64,000 nucleotides of DNA from Tomocerus qinae (Eukaryota > Arthropoda > Collembola > Entomobryomorpha > Tomoceridae). The stretch covers positions 24,428,001-24,492,000 of the forward strand of contig CM034546.1 of the NCBI GenBank assembly GCA_020055645.1, given 5' to 3'. Shown here piece after piece: positions 1 to 12,100 of this stretch. How positions within the stretch are numbered: position 1 is the first letter of the stretch; every line of letters starts with the position of its first letter. The notes under the pieces are model-generated. The model saw only the letters and a program-made list of their open reading frames with translations. It did no database searches and was not told where the DNA came from. Both the position numbers and the translations under genes were made by a program.

Positions 1-144
1 TTATGCAGTATATACTATAATTACCAAGTGAAGCTTTTATTACGTCACGTTATTTTCAACGTGGATAAAACCCTTTACATTGTAGAAATTTTGTTTAAAG
101 TCTAAACGTAGAGGCAGAAAGTTAATCCTAGATCCTATTTGTTG

Positions 145-2190
145 CAGAGAAAACAAAAATTCATGTAGATTAAAATGCTAATAAATCTTTTTTATGCCGA
201 GAGGCAAAACTGTTGATTGGCTTTTGAGTTTGTCAGTCGAAAAAATTGGTTTGAAGGAATATGTCTGAAAAATAAATATGGGTCCTTGTTGTTGACCGTT
301 GTCTCAATAATATTATAGTTACAACTTCCTTGAGATTTGTGATGGTATACTTTCTTACTGTTACATAGGTTGTAATGTACAAAGGCAAATGAAGAGCTTA
401 CTTATGGAAATTAGAAAGCTTCTCCATGTATAATTCATTTTTTGGTAGATGGATTGCTTATGAACATTGGACACGCAACCCACGAGTTAAAACAACCTCC
501 ACATAAAATGTTAATCATTTACACCTAAATCTGCGAATTTTCTACATTGCTAAACACGCAACACCTTTAGAGCACGAACGTCGAACTAAAAAGTGAGCCA
601 AAGCCAGACATCTCGAGGTTTAGAATTCGGCATGCTTGCCCTTTGCATTCATGACATAACTCACTCCCATTGACTAGGGTTACGTAAACTATATCCATTT
701 ACTGCTTTACATGTAAAATCTACCAGAAGCTCGCCTGTCTCAAGGGGCAACTCGATACAACCAAAGGGTTTTCAGGATAGTGTACTGGGACATACATACT
801 AACCATTTTATGATAAAACTGGCTGCCCATCTTTAAATTTTTTTAAATGTTCAAAAAGGGGTAAATTGAAAATTCGGACGCCGACATTTAATGATAACAT
901 TAGTGGGGTAATATATTACCGAAAAGCTGACGTTTTATAATTAATCTACAAGAACAAATACAATAAATCAATAGACAGAGATCATCAGAAAGGAGACAAT
1001 GGACTACGTCGGGATAAAATCTTCGAACCATGTTTTCATACTTCAAGTGTATAAATTACAATTTGGGCAAATTTCTCAGCTTACCCCAAAGTTTTTACTT
1101 TTTATACACACATATATTTCATTTGTTATTAGAACGTTTCAGCATACTAGATCACAGCCCACTAAAAACAGTATAAACTATTTATGTAGCGTGATATAAA
1201 GACACATTTCAATGTAAATACAATATTATTTTAGGATTAAATTTATGCATGTAGTTTATGAATGTCATCTTGAACAATTACACAACATACATCTTATACC
1301 AATATTTGTTATAGAATGTTAACTTTCGTTGAGGATTGTTAAGTATGTTACGTATAGCAAAAATATGATAAATTTTGATGTATGTATGATTTTATGTTAA
1401 ACGAGGACTGAGAAAACTTTGTTGACCTATTTTATCTAATATTTTTATGTGTCGGGGAACTTAGGAAATTGGAGTTAGTTAGGAGTTAGGAGTTAGGACT
1501 ACGTATTGAGGCAGGGTATTGGTCTTTTATTTTAGTCTAATCACCAGTTGGCATTGAACACTTCAATTAGAATCCATTTGACTCATTTGAGTCATTCTAC
1601 TGTTGGAATATGCTCTGTTAGCGGCGCTCCTACACTCTTTGGACTAAGACTATATGTTTGTTTTCGGTCAAAATTCAAACAATCTTGGTTATAAGAAATT
1701 GCCAAGGATAAAATTTTATCATTGGATCGAATGTCAAATCTTGAGCCTTGACATGCTTGTCCTTTCTTCACTTTTAGCACTAACTACTACGTTCGTACTC
1801 AGAAGGTGTTGCATGATCAGCATAGCATGATAAATATTCGGATAGTGAGATACTAATTATTAAAATATTTTTAATAGCGGATGGCTTAACACGTGCGTTG
1901 CGTGTTCAATGTGCATAACCAATTCATCTACCAAATAATGAATTATACATGTGACATGAAGGAAACTAATAAATAGGATAGCAAAATCCCAAGAAAGTGT
2001 CAACCGACATTTTTAGGACAATGAACAACAAGTCAGTGTATACCAATCTTTCAAGAATTCATTCAAACAAACTTTTTCTACTAACAAAGTCGAAAGCCAA
2101 TTAACAATGTTACCTTAAAAAGAGGAGTATATTAGAATTTGGGTATTTAATCTACATGACATTTTCTGCCATTTTATGCTTTCCCATATT
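145..2190. repeat. Diverged long inverted repeat (two arms)
   Basis: The stretch from about 145 to 575 reappears, reverse-complemented and diverged, at about 1800 to 2190. Shared blocks include the stretch at 425-500 against 1884-1955 and an ATTGGCTTT block at about 216 against 2090. The ~1.2 kb between the arms shows no convincing gene. It could be an old foldback transposon or two inverted copies of a dead gene. Arm ends are approximate and no target duplication was found. Confidence 0.55.
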
Positions 2191-2199
2191 ATGTGAGAA

Positions 2200-2770
2200 C
2201 CATGAAGATCCAAATTGTATTTATTTATGAACTTAATAAAAAGCGTACTGTTACTGTTACTCGTTAGGAGTCATTTTTTATTATATTGCCTGTCTCCATA
2301 CAAGTAACTAGCTGTAATATAAACCTACGTTCATCGCTTACTACATCTAATGACGAAACAGTATATTAACGTGTATTAATTAAATCTTCTATAAAAATAC
2401 TGTTGACCGTTGTATGCATCTCCGTATCGTTTTGTAATTATCCGTTGTATATATCGTTTTGTAATGACTACATTAATTATCACTACCTATTTTCCTTTAC
2501 ATTTCAACACACTTAGACATCTACTAATTGGTCTACTAAATAATCAACGGTCCATGAAATTCGGGCCAATATGCAAATTTACTTATTTCAAAATTTTATA
2601 GCACGCTTCAAGTGCTAGGATTTAACTAGTAAACAATAAAATTTTTGACGATCAGAAAATATGATTATTAACTGATTATAAGGCTAACACTACATTCATC
2701 GAGAATCTAAATACTAAAAATCAAAACATCGAAATACAATTCAACGCTACAAAATCATTATAGTTCGTAA
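2200..2770. other. Intergenic, nothing recognised
   Basis: AT-rich sequence between the inverted repeat and the small cysteine-rich peptide gene. No coding exon, palindrome or tandem repeat stands out. Confidence 0.5.
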
Positions 2771-2771
2771 T

Positions 2772-2980
2772 TCAGCCGCCGAAAGTGTCACATCGGCAAT
2801 TGGGAGGAGAGGGTCCACATTTTGCAACTCGGTTATCCCAATTCTTAATAGCACAGGCGTTCCAAATTCCACATGAGATGGTGCAACCCAAATCAAACTG
2901 GGCATTGGACGGAATCACAGCAGCCCCCAAAAACATGATTGACACCAATAGGACGAAACACAGAACTTTTGTGCTTGCCA
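2772..2980 (-). CDS. Small six-cysteine secreted peptide (last coding exon)
   Basis: On the minus strand this frame encodes a hydrophobic leader (ASTKVLCFVLLVSIMFLGAA) followed by a short mature region with six cysteines spaced C-X3-C-X5-C-X11-C-X6-C-X-C and a stop. This is the layout of a secreted, disulfide-stabilised peptide of about 42 residues. The usual insect defensin order (CXXXC as cysteines 2 and 3) is not met, because here the CXXXC pair comes first, so I do not assign it to defensins. The frame has no ATG of its own. The sequence ending TTTTGCAG just before TGGCAAGC is a good splice acceptor, so the start codon is probably split, with A from an upstream exon and TG here. A nearby candidate donor exists at about 3031 but is not proven. 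Function is unknown; an antimicrobial or signalling peptide is possible. Confidence 0.55.
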
Positions 2981-2999
2981 CTGCAAAACCTGTAAATTG

Positions 3000-4582
3000 T
3001 TTAAAAAATTTTGATCAATCAAAAATAGTACTCAATTCGATAGCCAAAATTAAAAGATATTTACGTTTTATGAATTAGATTTCAGAGGGCAATGTAATGA
3101 ATGATAATTTGTGTAGTATTATCTTATTACTGCTGTATTGATTGTAATTTTCCTGTATTTAAGCAAATTTTACCGCCATTAGTTCACAGGATTATTGGAA
3201 ATTATCAGTTTTATCAATACGGAAACAATTAATATTTTAATTATTTATCAATTTTGATAAAATGATAAAATGTAATTGATTACTGAGAATTTGATAGGGC
3301 ATATTTGATTTTTTTTCCTAATTTTCTTATGAAATATGTTCCTCTACTTTACCCATATTCAAGGTGTCGAGTGTGGCGTAAATGCCGCATGCCGTAAATT
3401 GAATTTACGGCATTTGGTATTTGGCGGCATGCCGTAAATGCCGTAAATTATTTTTGATGTTTTTATACATAAATTGATGCGGAAAGTGAGAAATAGCTTG
3501 CTAAAGGTGCTTTTATATTTATATACACAAATATTGGGTATTAAAATCATTACAATATGCCAATTTTACTGGCTGAAAAGCCTTAAAAAGTGAAAACTCA
3601 TTTTATAACTTATAAGAGTTATCATTCATTATAAATGATGGAAATTATTTTTTTCGTACTTACATTAATTGCACGTAGAAGTGTAGAAACTATCTTTTTT
3701 CCACATGATTGTGCGGTGGTTTACCTTTTGATTAGAAATATGACAAAATTAGTATGTTTAGTTTATCTAGATGGAGCTTTAGTGAACATTTATTTGTATG
3801 TTTTGTAAAAAAACCCAAAAACCCCAATGAACCCTGGGTTTTTTAGTGAAGCAATACGGTTTTTTTGCCAAAACACCCCAAAAAACCCCAATCTATAAAA
3901 AACTCGACCCACAACCCTGCAATGAACTACAATTCGCTCGCTACGTTTAAACAGGAAATTTCCCATCTTTAACAAAACAACCAAATTATAGTAGGGGGGT
4001 TATCGTTTATCTGACAAGTGCCGATAATGATAAAGCCAATATTTATCATAATGTCTGTTGATCAATGCTTTTATTACTACATTATTACTCCCTTCCCATT
4101 GAACATCACTGGGGCAGATAATAATTATAAAATGCTCTCTTTTAGACTGTTTTTGTCATTTGTGGCTTTGGTATTTAAAAGGGAACAAAACCATATTATT
4201 TTATTTGATGTGAATGAGTTTGAGTACATGTATTTACTGACGGGTTCGATTCAGTTGTGTTAAAATAGTTGATTGAATTTATTTAATTTAGAATTTCGAG
4301 CTTAGGCCAAATAATAATCTAATTGAGCACAAACGTTTGTAACTTAAAGTTAGGGAAAAGGAGAGGAGAAGTCACAGCCCCAAGACCACAATCCAGTAGT
4401 CAGTGAGCTAGTCCAAGCTCACCAGAAGATCATTTAGCAATAGAGTATGGAGGAATAGAAAAACACCTCCATTTATACATTTTAGGTAATGGCATCGCTA
4501 GACATAGATTAGTGATTAGCATTAGTTAATTATATAGGAGCAAATAACAATAATATCTAATCATAATAAATAATTTTGGAAC
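3000..4582. other. Intergenic with short palindromic and low-complexity patches
   Basis: Apart from a possible 5' exon of the cysteine-rich peptide gene, the stretch holds a GCCGTAAA palindromic cluster (about 3375-3449) and a C/A-rich AAAACCCC patch at 3809-3895 that looks like a repeat fragment. No gene is supported; the short open frames lack domains and recognisable composition. Confidence 0.5.
3375..3449. repeat. Short palindromic cluster of GCCGTAAA units
   Basis: GCCGTAAATTGAATTTACGG is a near-perfect palindrome, and further copies of TGCCGTAAA in both orientations lie within 75 bases. It may be a small transposon remnant or a structured site. No flanking duplication was identified. 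Confidence 0.5.
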
Positions 4583-5669
4583 ATTCCTAGTATAATGGCG
4601 CACTAAAAAATACAACAATATATAGCTCATTCGAAAGATCTCGTCGAGTACGTAACGAATATGGTATTTCTTTTGGGGGCAACCCCCCAAATAAAAAAGT
4701 TATGGTCGATCAAAGTTGAAAATATGACTATTTCGATACCCATGTTTTCAGAAAAAGAAGAGTTGCAAGTCTTTTAAAGCATTGATGTTTTGCTTTTCAT
4801 GTTGAATTTAACTTGTAACTATGGCAACGGAGCTAATAACAACATGTAGGCTTGGTTTTGAAAAATTGGTAAGGTTGTTACAATGGAAATTGTTCCAACT
4901 TGCCACATTCAATTTTCGTCAATTTTAAAATGGCACCTGGTCACAATTTGCGTCTTTTAAATCCTAACCTAATTAAAATTGATGAAATTAAACATGGCAC
5001 GATTTCACAATTTCCATTTTTTTAAACCTAACCTAATTAAAATTGATGAAATTAAACATGGCACGATTTCACAATTTCCATTTTTTAAACGTAACCTAAT
5101 TAAAATTGATGGAAATTGAACATGGCACGATTTCACAATTTCAATTTTTTTAAACCTAACCTAATTAAAATTGATGGAAATTGAACGTGGCACGATGTCA
5201 CGATTTCCATTTTTTAACACCTAACCTAATTTAAATTAATGGAAATTGAGCATAACACGGCCTGAATTTGAATTTTTCGGTCGGCATTTAAATTTTAAGC
5301 TGAAATCTAAACCAGACCTGGGTTACCTAAAATCTATGCAAAAATTATGAAAATACGCAACATAGAAGTTAGTGCAATTTAGAATTTTACAATACCAAGC
5401 CTATATGTCGTTATTAGCTACGTTGCCATAGTTACAAGTAAACTCACCATGAAAAGCAAAACAACAATGTTCTAAAGAACTTGCAACTCTTCATTTTCTG
5501 AAAAGATAGGTATCGAAATAGTCACATTTTGAACTTTGTTTGACCATAACTTTCTTATTTGGGGGGTTGCCCTCAAAATAAATACCATATTATTCGTTAC
5601 GTACTCGATGAGATCTTTCGAATGAGCTATATATCGGTCCATTCCAAAGTGCGCCATTATACTAGGAAT
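4583..5669. mobile_element. Foldback-type element with ~275-bp terminal inverted repeats
   Basis: The left end ATTCCTAGTATAATGGCGC at 4583 matches the reverse complement of the right end at 5669. The match continues inward for about 275 bases on each side (4583-4860 and 5393-5669) with scattered differences. The centre is a tandem array of ~63-bp units. Neither arm carries a convincing gene; an open frame of about 60 codons in the right arm is a by-product of the repeat. No clear target-site duplication was seen, so the superfamily is not assigned. Confidence 0.75.
4931..5258. repeat. Tandem array, about five ~63-bp units
   Basis: The unit contains CCTAACCTAATTAAAATTGA, then a GGCACGATTTCACAATTTCC block and a T-rich run. 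About five copies with point differences lie in the core of the foldback element at 4583-5669. Confidence 0.75.
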
Positions 5670-6275
5670 TAGCCATAATTTTAATGACTTAGCAGTCAGC
5701 AGCTTAAGCTAAGGAAAAATATCTTATTGAATATGTGCATATGCAAGATGAGTATACATGGCTAAGACAACCGATTTATAGACAGGTGACAAATAAAGCT
5801 TTTATTTCAGGAATATTCTATGCGACCATTTGGTCCTGGGCTGTCCCAAATTCCAGCTTGTTACAGGACTGAGTCACATAGAACATAATTTTGTCTTTAA
5901 CTGCGCATTGAAATCTTGTCCAAATGCAACTGATAGACCATCATACACTGTATTTTGTTTAACTCGTAATGGGGAAGTGGGTAGGCGAACATGTTTTTTG
6001 ATATCGTTGAAGTATGGATATAGCTATATAAAACACACTGCAAACTGAGAGACTGGCTTTACATGTTTGGTTGATGTAGTAATTCCTTTATCCATAGTTA
6101 ATGGCTCCATATCTATAGAATGCTACATTACTACCAAACCGACAATTGTATTTCAAGTCGAATTCTTTATTGCTGTTAATGGCGAACAACTCACTTTGAA
6201 AGCATATGAAACATTATTCGCTATAAACTTTATGTCCCCACACAGCACACGTTATGTTGTAATCACTGAAAGACC
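5670..6275. other. Intergenic, nothing recognised
   Basis: Two short open frames (about 5830-6048 and 6067-6288) show no domain. The first opens with TTG rather than ATG, and the two are not joined by clear splice sites. I do not call a gene here. Confidence 0.4.
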
Positions 6276-6384
6276 GTCTCCTATATAATCTCACTATATA
6301 TTTTCATAAGTGGTCAATGTATTATGTATTATACATAATACATTGACCACTTATGAAAATATATAGTGAGATTATATAGGAGAC
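6276..6384. repeat. Perfect 109-bp palindrome (53-bp arms, 3-base loop)
   Basis: The arm starting GTCTCCTATATAATCTCACT at 6276 is matched without a mismatch by its reverse complement ending at 6384, leaving only TTA in the centre. Such a hairpin could be a young inverted duplication, a miniature element, a source of small RNA, or an assembly artefact. Confidence 0.9.
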
Positions 6385-9158
6385 TGTCTGTTGAAGTAGT
6401 ATAAATATGACCCACAGACGATTAAATGGATTGTTGTAATTAATTTTATACTGTAGAATCAACTTGGATTAAAGTAAATTGAGTTATATTCATAATATTC
6501 AATTATCGGCCTCGGCAAGCACTGGTCCATCAACCATCATGAAATATTTCATGATTTTTTATGTACATTACGGAATATTTATGCCAAAACGTTCCCATAT
6601 ACATCCTATTCTACTATTACACATGGAAAATATATGGCAGGTATAAAGTAATGTCAATGTCTGAGTGAAATTATTGCCATTTATACGAAAGGTATCGTCA
6701 ACAGTCAACATTATGAGGAGTTTGAAAACAAGCGCAAATTGACTACAAAACAATAGGGGAGTGTGACATTGAAACTTCATATCTGGATTCAAAAAATATT
6801 TTTTGTGGTAAAACTTCGTGTACGGAATTTTTATCTGTATTATATAGCATACAATTACAACCCTGGTACTATATTGGTAATGGGCAGGCTAAATTTTGTT
6901 ATTTCGATATGAAGTATTTGCAGAAGGAGAAGGATTAAATCTGTAATCTTTTAGCGCAATAGTCTTCAGGACCAATATTGAAATCTTCAACGAAAAGGTT
7001 CAAGGTCTTTACTTTATCTGCACATGCAGCTTTTATTTCTAGATCGTCTAGTACATTGAATATAAGTAGTGTTTGCACTTTGGACGATTTATCTTTATAA
7101 CAAGTGTTGATGTCTGAAACTACACAGACGGTAGTCTCCACAAGATCACAGTGAAAATATATATCACAGTACGTGTGATGTGAATAGTGAATGTGTATGT
7201 ATAAAACATAGTTGAGATAGTTTGAAACAGCTCAGACCATGCAGTTTGCTTGATCAAATATACAACTATAAGTAAAGCGATATAAATAGCTCGCACAAAT
7301 ATTTCGGCTACAAGGTTAACACTGTGCCACAGTTGTTACTTTGCAGTGGAGTGAAATGAAGCAAAACTAAGTTATCTTAGGTGGACAAATAAAATTATCT
7401 TAAGTCTGCAAATTTTGTGAAAGAGTGAAAATTGATTTTTTGGCTGTAGTGGTAAGAAATCTTACTTGCCGTCATGATTATAAGATTTATTATTATATCA
7501 TGTATATCATAATAACCATGCATTCAGTAAACTTTAAGTAGAGCAGGCAATTATATGTCATTTGATTGTGGAAATTAGTTATAGCTACCTCTACTGTAAT
7601 CTTTCTGACACACAATGTGCTGTTAGCTATAAATGATGAGACCTGGTCAACTAGCCAGTATTAGAGTATAATAAAATATGTAAAATTTTGGCGCTGATGC
7701 TGATAATAATCATACCTTATTTACTCCTCCTAATTAATGTAAAACTGATTAAGAGAATTTCTAAAATGCTAATTCCTCATCCTCATGGGTTGGACAAAAA
7801 ATAAAAATTGGTCTGAAAAAGAGGAAAGAAGTTGGCTGGACAGTTAGGTTTTTTGACATTTTAACGTCAGTTATTTTATAAACCATTGTGAGACCTGTAA
7901 ATTCTTACCACAGTCTCCTGGCCGCAGACACCAAATTTTGTCCAATTTATCTGGTTTCAATTTCGATGATTTCATAAAACAGAGTCTTTCACGCCGTCAG
8001 TATATAAATCACGAATCTAGAACAGAAAAACTAAATGTGTCTATCATATGACATCAACCCAAAAGTTGGAAAAAGCGTCCCAATAGGGACGACCTTCAAA
8101 AATTTGTGTACCTTATAAAGGCAAAATTATGCATTTAAGATAGCAAAGTATTTTCGAAACAGTCAAATTACTAAGTTTCTGCGCTAGATTCGAATATAGA
8201 CTTAATAATGCCAATGTATGTATGGACGAATTTGTTTTTGATTTCAAAAAAGTTTCATGAAAATATTTGTCATAGCAGAAAAGTTAGTGTCAAAATGCTC
8301 AAGACTTAAGACGTAGGAAAATGTTAAACGTTGACACTTACCTATAGTCTCAGGGCTGAATTCTCAGGCTTTAAAAGCAAGTTTTACCTTAATATTATGG
8401 CTGTAATTATTATCACAAATATTTATTATTTAGGAATCTTATTGATGTTAGCTAAGCTAGTCATCACAAAAGCAAAAAATTGTCCTCTGGTAGTGGAGAC
8501 TACTAAGTGTCTGTCCCATTGCCGATGGAAGTAAATAATTTTTGGTTTAAATATTATTATGAGATAGACGGTAAGCTAAAAATATAAGCTAATATTTATT
8601 TTATCCACAGACTCTTTTATACGACTTTCTCTATTTTACATCCACCTCACTCCAGTCACTCCATCTCTATCCTCCACCTCTGCAACTACTGTCCTACTTT
8701 ATACCAAAACTTGCATAAGAATTAAACCTTTCTGTCTTATAATCACCTTCATGTTCCTACAAATGGTTCATGTTGGCTTTTCGGATTTGGGATTATAATT
8801 GTACATAGTTCCATGTTATTCAATAGAAAATTTATAAAAATGCTATCGGTCCCCTACTCGTTAAACTTATACTAAGATTCTTTTCTTCCCATTTTCTATT
8901 ACTGTTTCAGGCTGTATATTAATATTATTACTACTTTGTTTGAAAAAAAAATATTCTGTATAATATTTTATTGTAATACTTTTGCTGTATGTAATTATCT
9001 GTCTTTGTTGTCTTTCTCAACTGTAGTTCCACTGGAGACCTAGTTCAGAGGTCCATTACAGAATAACTCCTAAATCTCAACAGCTAACAGTTTACCCGAA
9101 GCTACATGATCTGATTTGTATATCGCCTTTGGCTCCCTTTAAATCCCCATAAATTACA
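6385..9158. other. Intergenic, nothing recognised
   Basis: About 2.8 kb of AT-rich DNA upstream of the kinase fusion gene. No exon with a recognisable domain, no tandem array and no clear terminal repeats were found. Some of it must hold the promoter and 5' untranslated region of the gene starting at 9159. Confidence 0.45.
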
Positions 9159-12100
9159 ATGGCAAAATCTATTCAAAAAGTCAACCCGGAGGAACTAGAA
9201 GAAATATTCGTCGAATACTTTTCTTGGTATTTGATGACAATTTCAAATGTATCGTCTGACTTTGTACCTAGGGGTCAAACCAAAGCAACACCAAACGTTT
9301 TACAAAAGGCTGGCAAAGCTGTGCCTGGTGTCCTAGGAGTATTTGGGTCTCCAGGAAGATCTGCTGCAACGATATGCCAAGCCGTCATCCAAGAAGGGTA
9401 CAATAAAGACGAGAGAAACAACAATAAGGAAATCTACAACATTCTGCCTCAAAAAAAGAAGGACGCACGCAAAATATTTGTAGACGCCGCAGTAAAACTA
9501 TTTCGGATGTTTGAATATCAATTCTCTAATGTAATCGCAGATAAATATGATGAAGATGGGAGGAGGGCAATGTCCAAGTTGGCTGAAGACGCGGCCGAAA
9601 GAGTAATAAATTACGTCAATAAAGAATACGATGTTATCATCGAACGAAAGTTTCACAAAACACAGAATTTTGTTTTCAATGGAATTTTGTTTGGGGACTC
9701 AGAATGGAATGGCATGAGTAAGGGAAGGACGTTGTTATTAAAAGACTGTTATGGAAAACATAAGAAAATAAATACCACTGATTTATTTGAGACTTCTGGT
9801 TATACTTTACATGAAAATGGAGCAATTGTTTACAAGGAATTGAAAAAAGGAAACGGAGCTGACATTTATAGATACAAACAATTTTGGCCGTTTGATGAGT
9901 ACTATAAAGCAAAAGAGGAAAAGGACGAATGGAAGACTGTTACGAACACTTCCATGAAGCAGGAGTACAAGTTAGCATTTGATGAAGCTGAAGTTTTAAA
10001 GCGAGTGCAAGATATTGCCAAAAAACTGGAACGGAAAGAAAATTCGACGAAAGCGAATGTGGAGGACGTAGGAGACAAGGTGGATGGAGTAGGAGAACAA
10101 TTGAAAGGAGTGGGAGAAAAAGTTGAGCGAGTAGGTGAAAAAGTCACAGCAGTAGATGAAAAACTGGAAGGAGTAGGGAGAAAAGTGGAAGAAGTAGAAG
10201 CAAAAATTGCTCAAGTTGTTCAACAAGGAAACGAAAATTTACTACAGGACATGGCAAAAGCGTTCAAAGATGCCCTAAGTATTCAGATTTTATTTTTTTT
10301 AAATGCACTAAAATAATTGAAATTGTGATGGTGTAAGAGACAAATATGTTGTAAATTCTCACTGAAACAGCGCAGCCAAAAACGGAGGACTTAACGTTAG
10401 TTGGGGCCCACACGTTGCGACTGGCAGATTTTGACAACTTTGACCTTCTTGGTTGCGGTGTATTTGGAGCCGTCGTGAAAGCAAGGCTTAAGAAAAAGGA
10501 CAAGAAATATGCGATTAAAATTACGTAATAACACGCCAAGTATTTAAAAAAATTTATGTAATCATAAAAAACTGAATAATTAAAATATATTGTAAATTTA
10601 GGCGTGACAATACTTATCGTGAGATAAACTGTCTTTTACGATCTGAACATCAAAATATAGTCAAATTTGAAAATGCTTGGAAGGAAAATATCACGGAGGA
10701 AACAGGAGAGCTTCACTACCAGTTCGAAGACTACGTAGGCCTAACCATCTATTGCATTCAGATGGAGCTTTGCAGTGGTCGAGATTTATCTGCATGGATT
10801 TCGAAACCCTCTGTGCAGAAAACAGTAGAAAATGCTAAACAGATTTGTTTTCAGATTTCATTAGGAGTTCAAAGCTTGCACTCCAAAAACATAATTCATA
10901 GAGACTTGAAACCAGCAAATATTCTTCTACTCAATCCTTACCGAAAAGAAAGTAACAATATACTAGTTGTGAAAATTGGAGACTTGGGGATGTCTAAACA
11001 AAGTTCCTTGGAATCCAGAGCAAGTAGAAGAAGTATAATGACCAACTGTGGAACAGAACGATATAGAAGCCCAGAACAGGTGAAACGTGTATTATTACAA
11101 TAATTTTGTTCAAGTTTAAATAAAATGGTTCTAAATTACAAAGGAAAGGGAAAAAGACTATGATGTGCTGGCTGACATATTTTCTATGGGAATAATTTTC
11201 TTTGAAGTTCTGGTCTCAACTCTAGATGGGAGAATAAAAGAAATCTCAATCTCTGACACCAGGAATGGGACATTTCCAAATGAATTCACACTCTCCTTCC
11301 TATCCGAAGTAATGTTCATCTATTAATAAATTGAAATGTACATTTTTAATGTTTTTGTATCCACATATTATGGTCACTTCGTTATGAAATACTATTTAGG
11401 GAGAGCTTATCAAAACTATGTTGTCACACAATCCTAATGATAGGCCGAACTCTGTCTCAGTGACAAATCAGTTAAATAAATTGTGGTTCACAAAAGGTGA
11501 GAACTTTGCTAATATTACATAGATAAATATTGACCACAAAACGTCTATCAGATATTAAACCTAATTATCAGCCTTTATTTATTTAATTAAAAAACGAAGC
11601 AATTAATGTCATGTTGTTAATTGTGCAATGGTTTGAATAATTAAATTAATCTTTGTAGCTACTGCTGACCCAGGACATTTCGAAGTACACAATGAGAATT
11701 GTGGACTAGAAAATCAAGACACGTAAGCACTAACGATTTTAATAATAATTAGACGCCAGACATTCAAAATGCCACAACAGGGGCATGTATGTAACAGTGG
11801 ATTTTTTTAGTATTTTAAATTCCTAATAGTACAAGAAAGTTCATTTCATATTGCCAATGTTATGCTCCTAATTTACATGAAATTATACAATGAACTGTTG
11901 TATAGGAAAAAGCCATTTTATGAATTGGGAAGTTACAAATAGGTTCGAAATTATGAAATAGGAAATAATTGTATGATATTATATGCAATTATTTGAACCC
12001 CCATCTAATCATATGAAATAACCCGAAGTTAATTTTAATTATAGTGTAATTTTAATTGATTTTCTCATACCATAGTATATAGAATTTTACATTTAAAAAG

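Noticed and set aside
2772-2980. Assignment of the small peptide as a classical insect defensin
   Set aside because: The cysteine order does not match the C...CXXXC...C...CXC pattern.
5830-6288. Two adjacent plus-strand open frames as a possible small gene
   Set aside because: The first opens with TTG, no splice sites join them, no domain is visible and the second runs into the perfect palindrome.
10264-10539. Minus-strand open frame over the kinase exon
   Set aside because: It is a shadow of the kinase G-loop exon on the other strand.
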